This document shows positions 42,611 to 51,822 of a DNA stretch of 64,000 bases, in pieces; within the stretch, counting starts at the first letter, position 1; each line of letters opens with the position of its first letter. This DNA comes from JADZAI01 sp964390465. Its GTDB lineage: Bacteria > Pseudomonadota > Alphaproteobacteria > Micropepsales > Micropepsaceae. Made by a program: the position numbers and the translations under genes. Under the pieces are notes generated by a model. The model was not told where the DNA came from. It did not search any database and saw only the letters and a list, made by a program, of their open reading frames with translations. The DNA lies in contig CAYMIJ010000007.1 of assembly GCA_964390465.1 (NCBI GenBank), positions 66,996 through 130,995 of the forward strand, in the 5' to 3' direction.

Positions 42611-42781
42611 GCATTTGTGATCTCGCTCGCGGGCTCGTGAGTTTATCGCGCTGATGTCAGCCTTCATCCTGCCTGCGCAAAACAAGCACATGAAGGGGGA
42701 TGAATGACGGGCATGAAACTGCTGCCGCCGTGGCGGCACCCGCAATCTGCCCCTGTCATGACGGACGGTGAACGCGCGCGC

Positions 42782-43906
42782 TCAGTGGCCGCCTGGCGCT
42801 GGCTGACGGGGCTGGAGCCAGCGCCGCGCGGGCTCGGCAACGAAGCGGGTGAGCGCCCATCCGATCAGGATTATGAGCACCCAGCGCAGAGCCAGATTCC
42901 ATGAGAAATATTGCTGCCAGAAAATCCACACCTGTTGCGCCAGAGGTGAATTACCCAGCAGGCCCATCCAGTACATGACCGGCTGGTGGATGATGAAGAC
43001 GCCATAGGAGATCGCGCCCAGCCATACCAGCACGGAGGTGCCAAGAAGAGTGGCAACCAACCCCTGATCATCCAGCAGCGTCCAGAAGAACACCGTCATC
43101 AGTGTCAGGGTCAGCATGTCAGACCAATGCTGATGCAAAGCAAGAAACACCAGAATAGCGAGCGGCAGCTGAAGCCATCTGCGCCATGACGGGCCGGCGG
43201 GCAGCAATGCGATGCCATAGCCGAGCATGAACTCAATGATGGCACGCAGCGGCGACATGTCGTTGGGCGCGGGGAACATGCCGCGCTGAAAGGCATAGTG
43301 AAGCCCCAGCGTTGCGCCGCCCGCGAGAATGACAAGCAGCGGCCCGCGAAAACGCTCGGACACCCTTGCAACGCCCCAGGCAAAAAACGGAAACACCAGA
43401 TAGGCGCAGATGAGCGCGCTGACATACCAGCCGGGGATGTTCCACACGAGTTTGTTGTGGAAGCCCCAGGCCTGCACCATGAAAACCGAGGTCAGCCAGT
43501 TGGCCCATGTCGTGTCGGCGCGGTGGAAGGGTTCATAGCCCGGATCCCAGATGCCGTTCTGACGCAGATACAGCACTGTCAGCTCAATAACCGCCATCAG
43601 CACCAGCACCAGCAGATAGAGCGGATAGAGCCGGATAAAGCGGCCCCACAGGAAGCGGCCATAGGCACCCGGGCCAACGCCATTTGAAAACGTGCGCGCA
43701 TAACCCGAGGCGATGCCAAAGCCCGATATGATGAAAAAGAGATCGAGCAGCAGGAAGTATTTGTGGAACCATCCCGTCATGAAGCCGAACTCAGGCGACC
43801 AGGAGAGCGATTCCCCCATGTGGAACAGCACGATGCCGATGGCACCAAGGCCGCGCAGGCCTTCAATGGCCCGGATGGTGTGGCGTGGTGATGTGCTCTC
43901 AGCCAT
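42782..43906 (-). CDS. Acyltransferase 3 family membrane protein
   Basis: 374 residues from the ATG at 43906 (GGGGGA 4-5 bases upstream). TIRAIEGLRGLGAIGIVLFH with the catalytic-type His, LDLFFIISGFGIASGYAR and FLWGRFIRLYPLYLL are the OafA/YrhL family hallmarks; about ten membrane helices. These enzymes O-acylate surface glycans or lipids. It is isolated from other glycan genes, so the acceptor is unknown. Confidence 0.9.
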   Translation of the reverse strand: MAESTSPRHTIRAIEGLRGLGAIGIVLFHMGESLSWSPEFGFMTGWFHKYFLLLDLFFIISGFGIASGYARTFSNGVGPGAYGRFLWGRFIRLYPLYLLVLVLMAVIELTVLYLRQNGIWDPGYEPFHRADTTWANWLTSVFMVQAWGFHNKLVWNIPGWYVSALICAYLVFPFFAWGVARVSERFRGPLLVILAGGATLGLHYAFQRGMFPAPNDMSPLRAIIEFMLGYGIALLPAGPSWRRWLQLPLAILVFLALHQHWSDMLTLTLMTVFFWTLLDDQGLVATLLGTSVLVWLGAISYGVFIIHQPVMYWMGLLGNSPLAQQVWIFWQQYFSWNLALRWVLIILIGWALTRFVAEPARRWLQPRQPAPGGH

Positions 43907-44031
43907 GGTTCCCCCTGCGAAGGGCCATAGCATCTGCGCGTCCTTCACACTACCGAGTGAGAATGGACAAACACCATGATTGTGAAAGGTTCATGTCACT
44001 GAGCCGCCGCGTGCTGATTGCAGCACAGCTT

Positions 44032-44673
44032 TCAATCATTCTGGCGTTCGGCCACAGCCGCAAGCTGAGGCAATGCTCCAGCCCGCGCGCCGATGGCATG
44101 TAGACGCGGGGCTTCCGTCTTGAACCAGTCGCCACCCGGACGCCAGGAGACCATCACCCACACATAAAGGTCGAGCGCCGAAAATGTTTCGCCCAGAAAC
44201 CACGGCGCGCCAGCCCAGCTTTCGACATAGCGCCACAGTGTCTTGCGATGGTCATCGGTGGTCTGGCGCAACGCCTTGGCCGCCGCCTCGCTCTGCCCCT
44301 TCAGCCATTTCTGCGGCGTGTCGCCATAGGTGAAGGTCGGATAGATCGCTGTGTTGAGCAGCATGAGAAAGCGGAGAAACTCGCGCCGCTTGGGATGAGC
44401 GACCGGCGGCACCAGCGCGACGTTCGGCGCAATGTCGTCCACATGCATCAGGATCGCCGCGCTTTCGGTGATGATCGCACCGTCAGGGCAGACGAGGCTT
44501 GGCACCTGCATCAGCGGATTGATGGCGCGCAGCTGGTCATGTTCCAGGCCGAGATCAGTCCAGGAAAAATACTGGATATCCAACGGCAGCCCGGCAAGCG
44601 TGAAGGCCGCTTCCGCGATCATCGAGCCGCCGCCCTTGGCCGCCAGCAGTTTGTAGCCTGATCGTTCGGGCAT
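44032..44673 (-). CDS. Glutathione S-transferase family protein
   Basis: 213 residues from the ATG at 44673 (AGGGGA 9 bases upstream). The thioredoxin-like N-domain has PLMQVPSLVCPDGAIITESAAI with the cis-Pro and glutathione gamma-glutamyl contact Glu-Ser, and the helical C-domain has PWFLGETFSALDLYVWVM with the N-capping box. The substrate is unknown. It is separated from the MaoC gene by a divergent 162-base gap. Confidence 0.87.
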   Translation of the reverse strand: MPERSGYKLLAAKGGGSMIAEAAFTLAGLPLDIQYFSWTDLGLEHDQLRAINPLMQVPSLVCPDGAIITESAAILMHVDDIAPNVALVPPVAHPKRREFLRFLMLLNTAIYPTFTYGDTPQKWLKGQSEAAAKALRQTTDDHRKTLWRYVESWAGAPWFLGETFSALDLYVWVMVSWRPGGDWFKTEAPRLHAIGARAGALPQLAAVAERQND

Positions 44674-44835
44674 GCATGAGGTTCCCCTGAGAAAGATTGG
44701 AGATAGATGCGCCCCCGCCCAAGCACAACTTAAGCCAGGCTTCAGTCTGCCCCCGGGGCACACGAGCGCCGCCTTCCCGCTTGCCAGCCGCACATGACGG
44801 GCACACAGTCAGCCATTCACATTCAGGAGCTGCCC

Positions 44836-45702
44836 ATGCCCATCAGCTATGACCACCTCATGTCGTTGAAGTCAGATGGTACTGAATCCTCGTATGGCGA
44901 CCGCGAAACCATGCTGTATGCGTTGGGCATCGGATTTGGTCGTGACCCGATGAACGAGGATGAACTGCGCTTTGTCTATGAAGGCGTGAACGATCCGGCC
45001 TATCTGAAAACCGTACCGACCATGGCGACCGTGCTGCACTGGGGCGGCGGGGCGCTGCGCAATAGCGGCATCAATTATCTGATGGTCGTGCATGGCGAAC
45101 AGCGCGTGACGCTGCACCAACCCTTGCCAGCGGCTGCGAACATCATCAGCGATGAACGGGTCATCGGCGCCTTCGACAAAGGCGCAGGCAAAGGCGCGGT
45201 GATCGTGACCGAAAAGAAAATCCGCCTGAAGGAAACCGGCGCGCCACTGGCGACACTGGTATCATCGACCTTCGCGCGTGGTGACGGTGGCTTTGGCGGA
45301 CCATCCACCGGCGCGCCCGAACCGCACCCGATTCCCGAGCGCAAGCCGGATGCAACCTATGAAGCGTCGATCCTTGCCGATCAGGCCTTCATCTATGCGC
45401 TGTCGGGGGACCGCAACCCGCTGCACCGCGACCCGAAGATCGCCAAGATGGCAGGCTTCCCCAAGCCGATCATCCACGGGCTCTGCACCTATGGCACCAC
45501 CTGCCGGGCGATCATCACGAATGTGCTGAACTATCAGTCGGAGCGCATCACCGGCTATGACGTGCGTTTCTCAGCCCCCGCCTTCCCCGGTGAAACCGTG
45601 CTGCTGGATGTATGGCAGGACGCGAAGGTCATCTCGTTCCGTGCACGCCTGAAAGAGCGCGACGTCACCGTCATCAATAACGGCAAATGCACGCTGGCGT
45701 GA
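44836..45702 (+). CDS. MaoC-type double-hotdog 2-enoyl-CoA hydratase
   Basis: 288 residues from the ATG at 44836 (AGGAG 6 bases upstream). The C-terminal hotdog has ALSGDRNPLHRDPKIAKMAG with the catalytic Asp and His of R-specific hydratases; the N-terminal hotdog (MATVLHWGGGALRN) is the non-catalytic substrate lid, as in peroxisomal-type hydratase 2. It adds water to trans-2-enoyl-CoA giving the (R)-3-hydroxy product. The stop overlaps the next gene (start at 45687). Confidence 0.9.
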   Translation: MPISYDHLMSLKSDGTESSYGDRETMLYALGIGFGRDPMNEDELRFVYEGVNDPAYLKTVPTMATVLHWGGGALRNSGINYLMVVHGEQRVTLHQPLPAAANIISDERVIGAFDKGAGKGAVIVTEKKIRLKETGAPLATLVSSTFARGDGGFGGPSTGAPEPHPIPERKPDATYEASILADQAFIYALSGDRNPLHRDPKIAKMAGFPKPIIHGLCTYGTTCRAIITNVLNYQSERITGYDVRFSAPAFPGETVLLDVWQDAKVISFRARLKERDVTVINNGKCTLA

Positions 45703-46790
45703 GCGATCTGGAAGGCTGGCCTGCCGATCCTGTTTCTGAAGCGGTAGACCTGATCGCGGCAGGTCAGGCCCGTGAGGCCGCAACAAGACTTGCGGCGCTG
45801 ATTGGCGCAGGGCGCGGCGGATTGCTGGCGCGCATGACATGGGTGCGCGCTTTGCTGGCCTGCGGCGACGCCAGACAGGCGCTGGCAGAAGCGCGCGAGG
45901 TATCGCAGCTTGCACCATCGCTGGCGGAAGCGGCTGTGGTGTTCGGCAAGGCATTGGAGGCCAACAACGCATTGCCCGCCGCCATCGCTGAATATCAGCG
46001 TGCGCTCAGGCTTGATCCCGAATGTGGTGCCGCCGAGCTGGCGCTTGCTTTCAGTTGGGCGGAGGCAGGTGAAGCTGAAAAGGCGGAAGGTCATCTTCAG
46101 GCGGCAGAAAATCTGGGTCAGAGATCGGATGACCTGCGCGCCCGCATTGCCGCACTGAAGCAGGCGCAGCGTTCGGATGCCGGTTATGTGCGCCACCTGT
46201 TTGATCAGTTCTCGTCCGACTACGACGCACGGATGCGCGGCGCGCTTGCCTATCGTGCGCCGGAAATCCTGGCTGAGCTGGCGCTGCTCGTCAGCGGCGG
46301 TAAATTGAAAAAAGCCCAAACGCTTGATCTGGGCTGCGGCACCGGGCTTGCCGCGCCCGTCTTCCGCCCTTTTGCCACAAAGCTGAGCGGCCTTGATCTC
46401 AGCCCCCAGATGATCGGGCAGGCCGAAAAGACCGGTCTCTATGACACGCTGATCGTGGGCGATGCCGAACCTTATCTGACGCAGACCCCTGCCCGCTTTG
46501 GCCGGGTGATCGCCGCCGACGTGTTTGTCTATATCGGCGATCTGAACCCCGTTTTTGAAGGCGTAAGGCGCGTGCTGAAACCCGGCGGCCTGTTTCTTTT
46601 CACGGTTGAGCGCAGCGAGGGCGACGCGCCTTTCATGCTTCAGGAAACACGCCGCTGGGCCCACACGCGGGCCTATATCGAACAGCTTGCCGTGGCCTTC
46701 GGGTTTGACGTGCGCGGGTTGATCGACTGCACACCCCGCGTCAACAAAGGCGTTCCGATTCCGGGGCTGGCGGCGGCACTGGCCGTATAG
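45687..46790 (+). CDS. TPR-domain SAM-dependent methyltransferase
   Basis: 367 residues from the ATG at 45687 (a GTG at 45699 sits inside the MaoC stop). TPR-like helices occupy residues 15-150 (AAIAEYQRALRLDPECGAAE), followed by a Rossmann methyltransferase: AQTLDLGCGTGLAAPVF, LSGLDLSPQMIGQAEKTGLY, FGRVIAADVFVYIGDL and VLKPGGLFLFTVERSEGD. Members with this architecture are uncharacterised. Either start overlaps the MaoC gene, so coupling is likely. Its substrate is unknown. Confidence 0.9.
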   Translation: MHAGVSDLEGWPADPVSEAVDLIAAGQAREAATRLAALIGAGRGGLLARMTWVRALLACGDARQALAEAREVSQLAPSLAEAAVVFGKALEANNALPAAIAEYQRALRLDPECGAAELALAFSWAEAGEAEKAEGHLQAAENLGQRSDDLRARIAALKQAQRSDAGYVRHLFDQFSSDYDARMRGALAYRAPEILAELALLVSGGKLKKAQTLDLGCGTGLAAPVFRPFATKLSGLDLSPQMIGQAEKTGLYDTLIVGDAEPYLTQTPARFGRVIAADVFVYIGDLNPVFEGVRRVLKPGGLFLFTVERSEGDAPFMLQETRRWAHTRAYIEQLAVAFGFDVRGLIDCTPRVNKGVPIPGLAAALAV

Positions 46791-46873
46791 TCAAACGCTT
46801 TTACCCTTGATGCAGGACGGCGCTGTGCTCAGGATGGGCCATCATTATTTTCACGACCTTTAAGGACTCTCTC

Positions 46874-48028
46874 ATGGCCCATGCGCTCGAACGCCCCGAT
46901 TGGATGAGCGAAGATCTGATCCTGTTTGAAGACGCCGTTTCCAAGTTCACCGACAGGGAACTACTGCCGCATCACGAGGCATGGAACCGGGCTGGCATGG
47001 TGCCACGCGAGGTCTGGCTGAAGGCGGGTGAGGCTGGGCTGCTATGCGCTTCGATGCCCGAACAGTATGGCGGCGGCGGCGGCAGCTTCGCACACGAGGC
47101 TGTGCTGATTGACGTGTTCGGGCGCAAGGGCATCAGCAACTTTGGCGCTTCACTGCACAACGCCATCGTCGCGCCATACATTCTGAACTATGGCACCGAG
47201 GCACAGCGTCAGCGCTGGCTGCCGCGTCTGGCGACCGGCGAGCTGGTCGGCGCGATTGCAATGACCGAGCCGGGCACTGGCAGCGACCTTCAGTCCATCA
47301 AGACATCAGCGCGCCGCGATGGCGATGGCTATGTCATCAATGGCTCCAAGACCTTCATCACCAATGGTGGCACGGCCAATCTGATCATCGTGGTGGCCAA
47401 AACCGATCCGGCGGGCGGCGCGAAAGGCACATCGCTTGTGGTTGTGGAAACCGACGAGGCCCAGGGCTTCCGCCGTGGCCGCAAGCTCGACAAGATCGGC
47501 CTGCCCGGTCAGGACACATCTGAACTGTTCTTCGAGGATGTGCGCGTGCCCGCCGCCAATCTGCTGGGTGAGGCCGAGGGGCGCGGGTTCTTTTCACTGA
47601 TGGAACAGCTGCCCTCAGAGCGTCTGCAGATCGCGCTGCAGGGCATCGCCATGATCGAGCGGGCCATCGAGGAGACGGTGAAATACACCCGCGAGCGCAA
47701 GGCGTTCGGCAAGCCGGTGATGGATTTCCAGAACACGCAGTTCGTGCTGGCCGATGCCAAAGCCAAGGCGACCGTTGCGCGCGTGTTCTGCAACTGGGCC
47801 GTGGGACAGCTGCTCGCCGGAAAGCTCGATGCCTTTACCGCCTCGATGGCCAAATTGTGGGTGACGGACGAGCAGGTGAAGATCGTCGATGAATGCCTGC
47901 AACTGCACGGCGGCTATGGCTATATGAACGAATACCCGATCGCGCAGATGTATCGCGATGCCCGCGTTCAGAAGATCTATGGCGGCACCAACGAGATCAT
48001 GAAAGTGCTGATCGCCCGCGCGCTGTAA
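46874..48028 (+). CDS. Acyl-CoA dehydrogenase
   Basis: 384 residues. The FAD-binding signature IAMTEPGTGSDLQSIKTSA, the second block GKPVMDFQNTQFVLAD and the catalytic Glu of KIYGGTNEIMKVLIARAL are present. It oxidises acyl-CoA to 2-enoyl-CoA in beta-oxidation; chain length cannot be read from sequence. AAGGA lies about 8 bases upstream. It meets the convergent TerB/PH gene with a 3-base gap. Together with the nearby MaoC hydratase and thiolase it would cover much of a beta-oxidation cycle. Confidence 0.95.
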   Translation: MAHALERPDWMSEDLILFEDAVSKFTDRELLPHHEAWNRAGMVPREVWLKAGEAGLLCASMPEQYGGGGGSFAHEAVLIDVFGRKGISNFGASLHNAIVAPYILNYGTEAQRQRWLPRLATGELVGAIAMTEPGTGSDLQSIKTSARRDGDGYVINGSKTFITNGGTANLIIVVAKTDPAGGAKGTSLVVVETDEAQGFRRGRKLDKIGLPGQDTSELFFEDVRVPAANLLGEAEGRGFFSLMEQLPSERLQIALQGIAMIERAIEETVKYTRERKAFGKPVMDFQNTQFVLADAKAKATVARVFCNWAVGQLLAGKLDAFTASMAKLWVTDEQVKIVDECLQLHGGYGYMNEYPIAQMYRDARVQKIYGGTNEIMKVLIARAL

Positions 48029-48031
48029 CCT

Positions 48032-49021
48032 TCAGCCCTGTGCGCGTATCAGCCTTTTGAACAGCTGGCCGAAGGATGGGTCTTTCGCGTCCAGCGCGAA
48101 GGTGAGCGGCTTGCCCGTACCGCGCCGGACTTCAACGCCATCCTCGAACACGCTGTGCGCGGCGATGGTGTTGAGACGGATGGCGAAATCCTTTTCGCCG
48201 CCGGTTGAGATGATCCGCTTGGTGGTCAGCACAATGGTGCCCCGGCCATAGGAATAGGTGGCGGTCTGGTTGCCGCGCGAACGCTGTTCCTGAACCTGAC
48301 CGCGTGCGGCGAAATAGCATTCTTCGGTGGAGGGCAGATCGACGGGGCTGGGCACAGGGGTCAACGGCCCGTCTTCGATTTCCCACAGACGGCGGGCGCG
48401 TTGCAGCGCGTCCTTGGTGGCATCATCCAGCTGCAGTTTGACGCCCAGCATATCGGCCATCGTGCCAAGGCGCTCCTCCTCAGCGGCGTCAAACTTGCCA
48501 TCCGCCAGAACGCGGGCGATTTCGTCTTTCATCCGCCGCACCACGCCATCGGTCAGAATGGCGTCGGCTTCTTCTTTTGAGAAACCGGCGGACTGCGCGG
48601 CTGCATCGAAATCGCGGCGGTCGCCACTGCTGACATCGGCATCGTCCAGCACGATGTCGGCAGCATGATCCAGCGCCGCCCGCGCCCGTGCCGCGACAAC
48701 GGGGGCCGCCACATCAACGCAGCCCAGCACTGCCGCCAATGCCTGAAGCCGGGCCACGCCGCCTTCCACAACCTGCTGCGCCGAAAGCGACTGCGCTGCC
48801 TGCTGCATGATCTCGGCCGCCTCGGGCTGACTGCTCGCCAGCGTCAATCCATAGTGTTGCTCGATGGCGTCGATGTCATCCCGCGCGAGCGTATTCCAGT
48901 CATTGGCCGCGGCCAGCAGGTTATGAATGGATGTCGCAAAGCCGCGCCGGTCGGGCCGCCCGAACAGACGGCCGAAGAAATCCTGCTCAGGCACGCTCGC
49001 TTCAACAAACGGCGCGGCCAT
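48032..49021 (-). CDS. TerB-like / bacterial PH-domain protein, function unknown
   Basis: 329 residues. The N-terminal half is helical, with acidic Asp-rich turns (DDADVSSGDRRDFD, LADGKFDAAEEERLGTMADM) resembling TerB. The C-terminal 110 residues have YSYGRGTIVLTTKRIISTGG and VEVRRGTGKPLTFALDAKDP, a GRAM/PH-like pattern. No signal peptide. It precedes two MliC-like genes by 3 and then 8 bases. Its role is unknown. Confidence 0.65.
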   Translation of the reverse strand: MAAPFVEASVPEQDFFGRLFGRPDRRGFATSIHNLLAAANDWNTLARDDIDAIEQHYGLTLASSQPEAAEIMQQAAQSLSAQQVVEGGVARLQALAAVLGCVDVAAPVVAARARAALDHAADIVLDDADVSSGDRRDFDAAAQSAGFSKEEADAILTDGVVRRMKDEIARVLADGKFDAAEEERLGTMADMLGVKLQLDDATKDALQRARRLWEIEDGPLTPVPSPVDLPSTEECYFAARGQVQEQRSRGNQTATYSYGRGTIVLTTKRIISTGGEKDFAIRLNTIAAHSVFEDGVEVRRGTGKPLTFALDAKDPSFGQLFKRLIRAQG

Positions 49022-49024
49022 AGC

Positions 49025-49366
49025 TCACTCCGCAGCCGGGCGCGCGGCGCGGCCCGCTGCGCCTTCAGCCCGGCACTGATAAGCGTTCTTCTCGCGCCCC
49101 GGCGGCGCATAGAGCACGTCGAGCCAGTTCGACGTCCGCACCATATGGCCATCGCCGCGCAGCACGGTTTTCGCCTCGCCCTCGTGGCGCTCCAGCGTGA
49201 CGACGCCGGTCTCCAGAGCGAGAAAGCCGCGCTCTGCCGGTCGGTCACCCATCAGCGCGAGGCGGATGGATGGCCCACCCTCGCAGACATAGGTCTGCCA
49301 TACCGGGTCTCCTGCGGCGGGAGCAGAGGCCACAGCCGCGGCTGCAATCACAAGAGAGAAAAGCAT
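49025..49366 (-). CDS. MliC-like exported protein (lysozyme-inhibitor family)
   Basis: 113 residues from the ATG at 49366 (49396 also possible but overlaps the next gene). Signal peptide MLFSLVIAAAAVASAPAAG, then a small beta domain with WQTYVCEGGPSIRLA and YAPPGREKNAYQCRA; two Cys may pair. It resembles MliC/PliC proteins that block lysozyme in the periplasm. Similarity is moderate. The C-terminal Ala/Arg-rich tail is not typical. Confidence 0.6.
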   Translation of the reverse strand: MLFSLVIAAAAVASAPAAGDPVWQTYVCEGGPSIRLALMGDRPAERGFLALETGVVTLERHEGEAKTVLRGDGHMVRTSNWLDVLYAPPGREKNAYQCRAEGAAGRAARPAAE

Positions 49367-49374
49367 CTGGAAAC

Positions 49375-49716
49375 TCACTGCATGACGGCGAGGCAATTCA
49401 GCATCGCATAATTGTCGTTGTAATAGACCGTGGCGCGATTGGCCACGGTCACCACTGTGAAGTTTCCGCCATCATAGCGCACACCAGCCGTTGAACCGGC
49501 GATCCGCATGGGGATGACGCCGCCACTGCCCGTTGAGAAAACCACGCCAGTCTCAAGATAGCCCAGCGTGAAATGCTTGTTCTCATCACACAGGAATGAG
49601 GTGACCTGATTGCTGTCGACTTCAGCAGGCAGGCCGAGCAATCCCATCGGCACATCCACCGTGTGAATGCCGCATGAGGCCAGCCCCACAAAGGCGATGA
49701 GCGAAAACCGCTTCAA
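49375..49716 (-). CDS. MliC-like lipoprotein
   Basis: 113 residues with lipobox LASC near residue 15, giving an acylated envelope protein. The domain FLCDENKHFTLGYLETGVVF and YYNDNYAMLNC gives two Cys like the previous protein. The start overlaps the FMO stop by 4 bases. It is a probable paralogue of the gene at 49025, so this looks like a duplication. Confidence 0.6.
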   Translation of the reverse strand: MKRFSLIAFVGLASCGIHTVDVPMGLLGLPAEVDSNQVTSFLCDENKHFTLGYLETGVVFSTGSGGVIPMRIAGSTAGVRYDGGNFTVVTVANRATVYYNDNYAMLNCLAVMQ

Positions 49717-51098
49717 GCAGCTGCCTTTTCTGCTTGTGGAGTATCTGCCAGCGGCTTCACCGGAAGATTGTCCGGCCCGTACCCGGCCTCGCGCGCCCGC
49801 ACCCGACCGCGTTCTTCTTCCATGGCAATGTCGATGCAGTATTTGTCGAAGTTGATCTGCTGCGTGTGGCGGCGCGATTTATAGTGCCTGCCCATGGCAG
49901 CCTGTTCGTCACTGGCGATCGTCTGTTCCATCTCAGCGTCCGATGGCAACCGGTATTCGCCCATGAGGAAACTGGCGACCCACCTGGCCTGACGCTCAGC
50001 CAGATTCACAAGAGTCGGCAGAGGCTGGGCCAGTCCCATGAAAAACAGGTTGGGCATGCCGGGCCGCCAGATGCGCTTGAACAGGCCGATATGATTATCC
50101 ACCACCGGCGCGATGTCCTTCGGCAGGAACGGGAAGGTGATGTTGTAGCCGGTGGCGTAGATGATGGCGTCGACATCTTCCACTGTGCCATCGGTGAACT
50201 TCACCTGCCTGCCCATTTTTTCAGCGATATTGGGCTTCATGACGATATCGCCGCAGCCCGCGCGCGTAAGGAACTCACCGGAAACCGAAGGATGGGCATC
50301 CGCTGGGTGATGTTCAGGTTCGGGCAGGCCATAATTCTTCATCCGGCCAACGGCGCGGACGATCATCCGCTTCATGAAGAAACGATAGGCCCATTGCGGC
50401 ATCCACGACGGGGCAGTGCCTTTATCGGGCGGGCGGCCATTGATGTATTTCGGGAAAATCCAGACGCCCCGGCGTGCCGCCACCATCAGCCGTTTGGCGA
50501 TGGGCTTCTGCGCCAGCTCGCTGGCGATATCCATGGCGCTGTTGCCCATGCCGACGACCAGCACATTTTTGCCGACGAGATTGTGCGGCTCAAAGGGCGT
50601 GCGATAGGCATGTGAGTGCATTTCCACGCCATCGAAGACACCGGGGAATGTTGGCGTGTTCGGATCCCAGTGATGGCCGTTGCACACGAACAGCGCGTCA
50701 TAGCGCCGTGTTTCGCCGGTTGAGAGCTTCACCTCCCACACACCATCGGCACCGCGCGTCGCGGTTTCAACCCTGGTGTTGAAGGTGATTTTCTCGCGCA
50801 ATCCGAAGTGATCGACATAGGTGTTGAAATAACTCAGCACCTGCGCGTGATGGGGATAATCAGGAAAGGTCGCCGGGATGGGCAGATCCTGAAACTGCAT
50901 GCGCGTTTTCGATGTGTCGATGTGCAGCGACTGGTAGCACGCCGACACCCCGCCCGGATTGTTGTAAGCCCATGTACCGCCAACCTGGCCGGTCATTTCG
51001 AAGATGTCGAAAGGCAGGCCGCGGTCCTGCAGCGCTTTCGCCGTGGTGAAGCCGGAGCAACCGGCACCGATGATGCAGGACTTGGGCAATGCGGCCAT
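49713..51098 (-). CDS. Flavin-containing monooxygenase
   Basis: 461 residues. The FAD motif SCIIGAGCSGFTTAKALQDRG opens the protein, VLVVGMGNSAMDIASELAQ is the NADPH fold, and FDGVEMHSHAYR is the FMO identifying motif FxGxxxHxxxY. YATGYNITFPFLPKD follows. It oxygenates amines, sulfides or ketones; the substrate is unknown. The gene is 2 bases from the GST gene, which may act on the same compounds. Confidence 0.92.
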   Translation of the reverse strand: MAALPKSCIIGAGCSGFTTAKALQDRGLPFDIFEMTGQVGGTWAYNNPGGVSACYQSLHIDTSKTRMQFQDLPIPATFPDYPHHAQVLSYFNTYVDHFGLREKITFNTRVETATRGADGVWEVKLSTGETRRYDALFVCNGHHWDPNTPTFPGVFDGVEMHSHAYRTPFEPHNLVGKNVLVVGMGNSAMDIASELAQKPIAKRLMVAARRGVWIFPKYINGRPPDKGTAPSWMPQWAYRFFMKRMIVRAVGRMKNYGLPEPEHHPADAHPSVSGEFLTRAGCGDIVMKPNIAEKMGRQVKFTDGTVEDVDAIIYATGYNITFPFLPKDIAPVVDNHIGLFKRIWRPGMPNLFFMGLAQPLPTLVNLAERQARWVASFLMGEYRLPSDAEMEQTIASDEQAAMGRHYKSRRHTQQINFDKYCIDIAMEEERGRVRAREAGYGPDNLPVKPLADTPQAEKAAA

Positions 51099-51100
51099 GG

Positions 51101-51730
51101 TCAGCCCGCCGATGGCACAAGCATGCCGCGCTGAACGGCAGGACGATCGTGCAGGTGCTTCATCCAGATATCGATCGCTTTATGCTTCTCGACGAGCTTT
51201 GGAAAGTTCTTCAATACGGCGGGCAATGTGGCCGCAATCCACGGGTAAACCGCCATATCGGCAATCGTGTATTCACTGCCCGCCAGGAACTCGGCCTCAA
51301 CCAGCCTTTGTTCCAGCACCCCGATGAGACGGGCATATTCCTTTGAATAACGGTCAATCGCATAAGGGATTTTTTCCTTCGCATAGACCGCGAAGTGATT
51401 GAGCTGGCCTGCCATCGGCCCCAAGCCTGCCATCTGCCAGAACAGCCATTCAATGGCCTTCCAGCGGGCGTCGCCATGCTTGGGCAAAAAGCGACCGGTC
51501 TTTTCGGCGAGATACAACAAGATCGCCCCGGACTCGAACACCGTTGTACCGGTTTCGCGGTCCATGATCGCAGGGATCTTGTTATTCGGGCTGATTTTCA
51601 GGAAGCTGGCCTCGAATTGCTGGTTCATCGAGATGTTCACGGGGTGGACCGTGTAAGCGAGGCCACATTCCTCCAGCATGATCGAGACTTTGCGTCCGTT
51701 CGGTGTCGTCCATGTGTAGAAGTCAATCAT
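51101..51730 (-). CDS. Glutathione S-transferase (YfcG/nu-class type)
   Basis: 209 residues from the ATG at 51730 (GGAGG about 6 bases before). The N-terminus FYTWTTPNGRKVSIMLEE, with ISPNNKIPAIMD and VFESGAILLYLAEKTG, matches YfcG-like transferases with disulfide-reductase activity; EYTIADMAVYPWI is the C-terminal N-cap. It reduces disulfides such as glutathione disulfide or conjugates xenobiotics. Operon with FMO. Confidence 0.9.
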   Translation of the reverse strand: MIDFYTWTTPNGRKVSIMLEECGLAYTVHPVNISMNQQFEASFLKISPNNKIPAIMDRETGTTVFESGAILLYLAEKTGRFLPKHGDARWKAIEWLFWQMAGLGPMAGQLNHFAVYAKEKIPYAIDRYSKEYARLIGVLEQRLVEAEFLAGSEYTIADMAVYPWIAATLPAVLKNFPKLVEKHKAIDIWMKHLHDRPAVQRGMLVPSAG

Positions 51731-51822
51731 GCGCGCCTCCAATGTCTGCGACGGCAGTTAAGCGAAGCTGGGGGCACTTGGAAAGTCTGGAGCGCAGACC
51801 AATCATCAGTTAAGCCATCCCG

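Noticed and set aside
45555..46664. Long open frame (369 codons) on the minus strand
   Set aside because: It lies antisense to the clear MaoC and TPR-methyltransferase genes; its composition is that of a high-GC shadow frame and no motif was seen.
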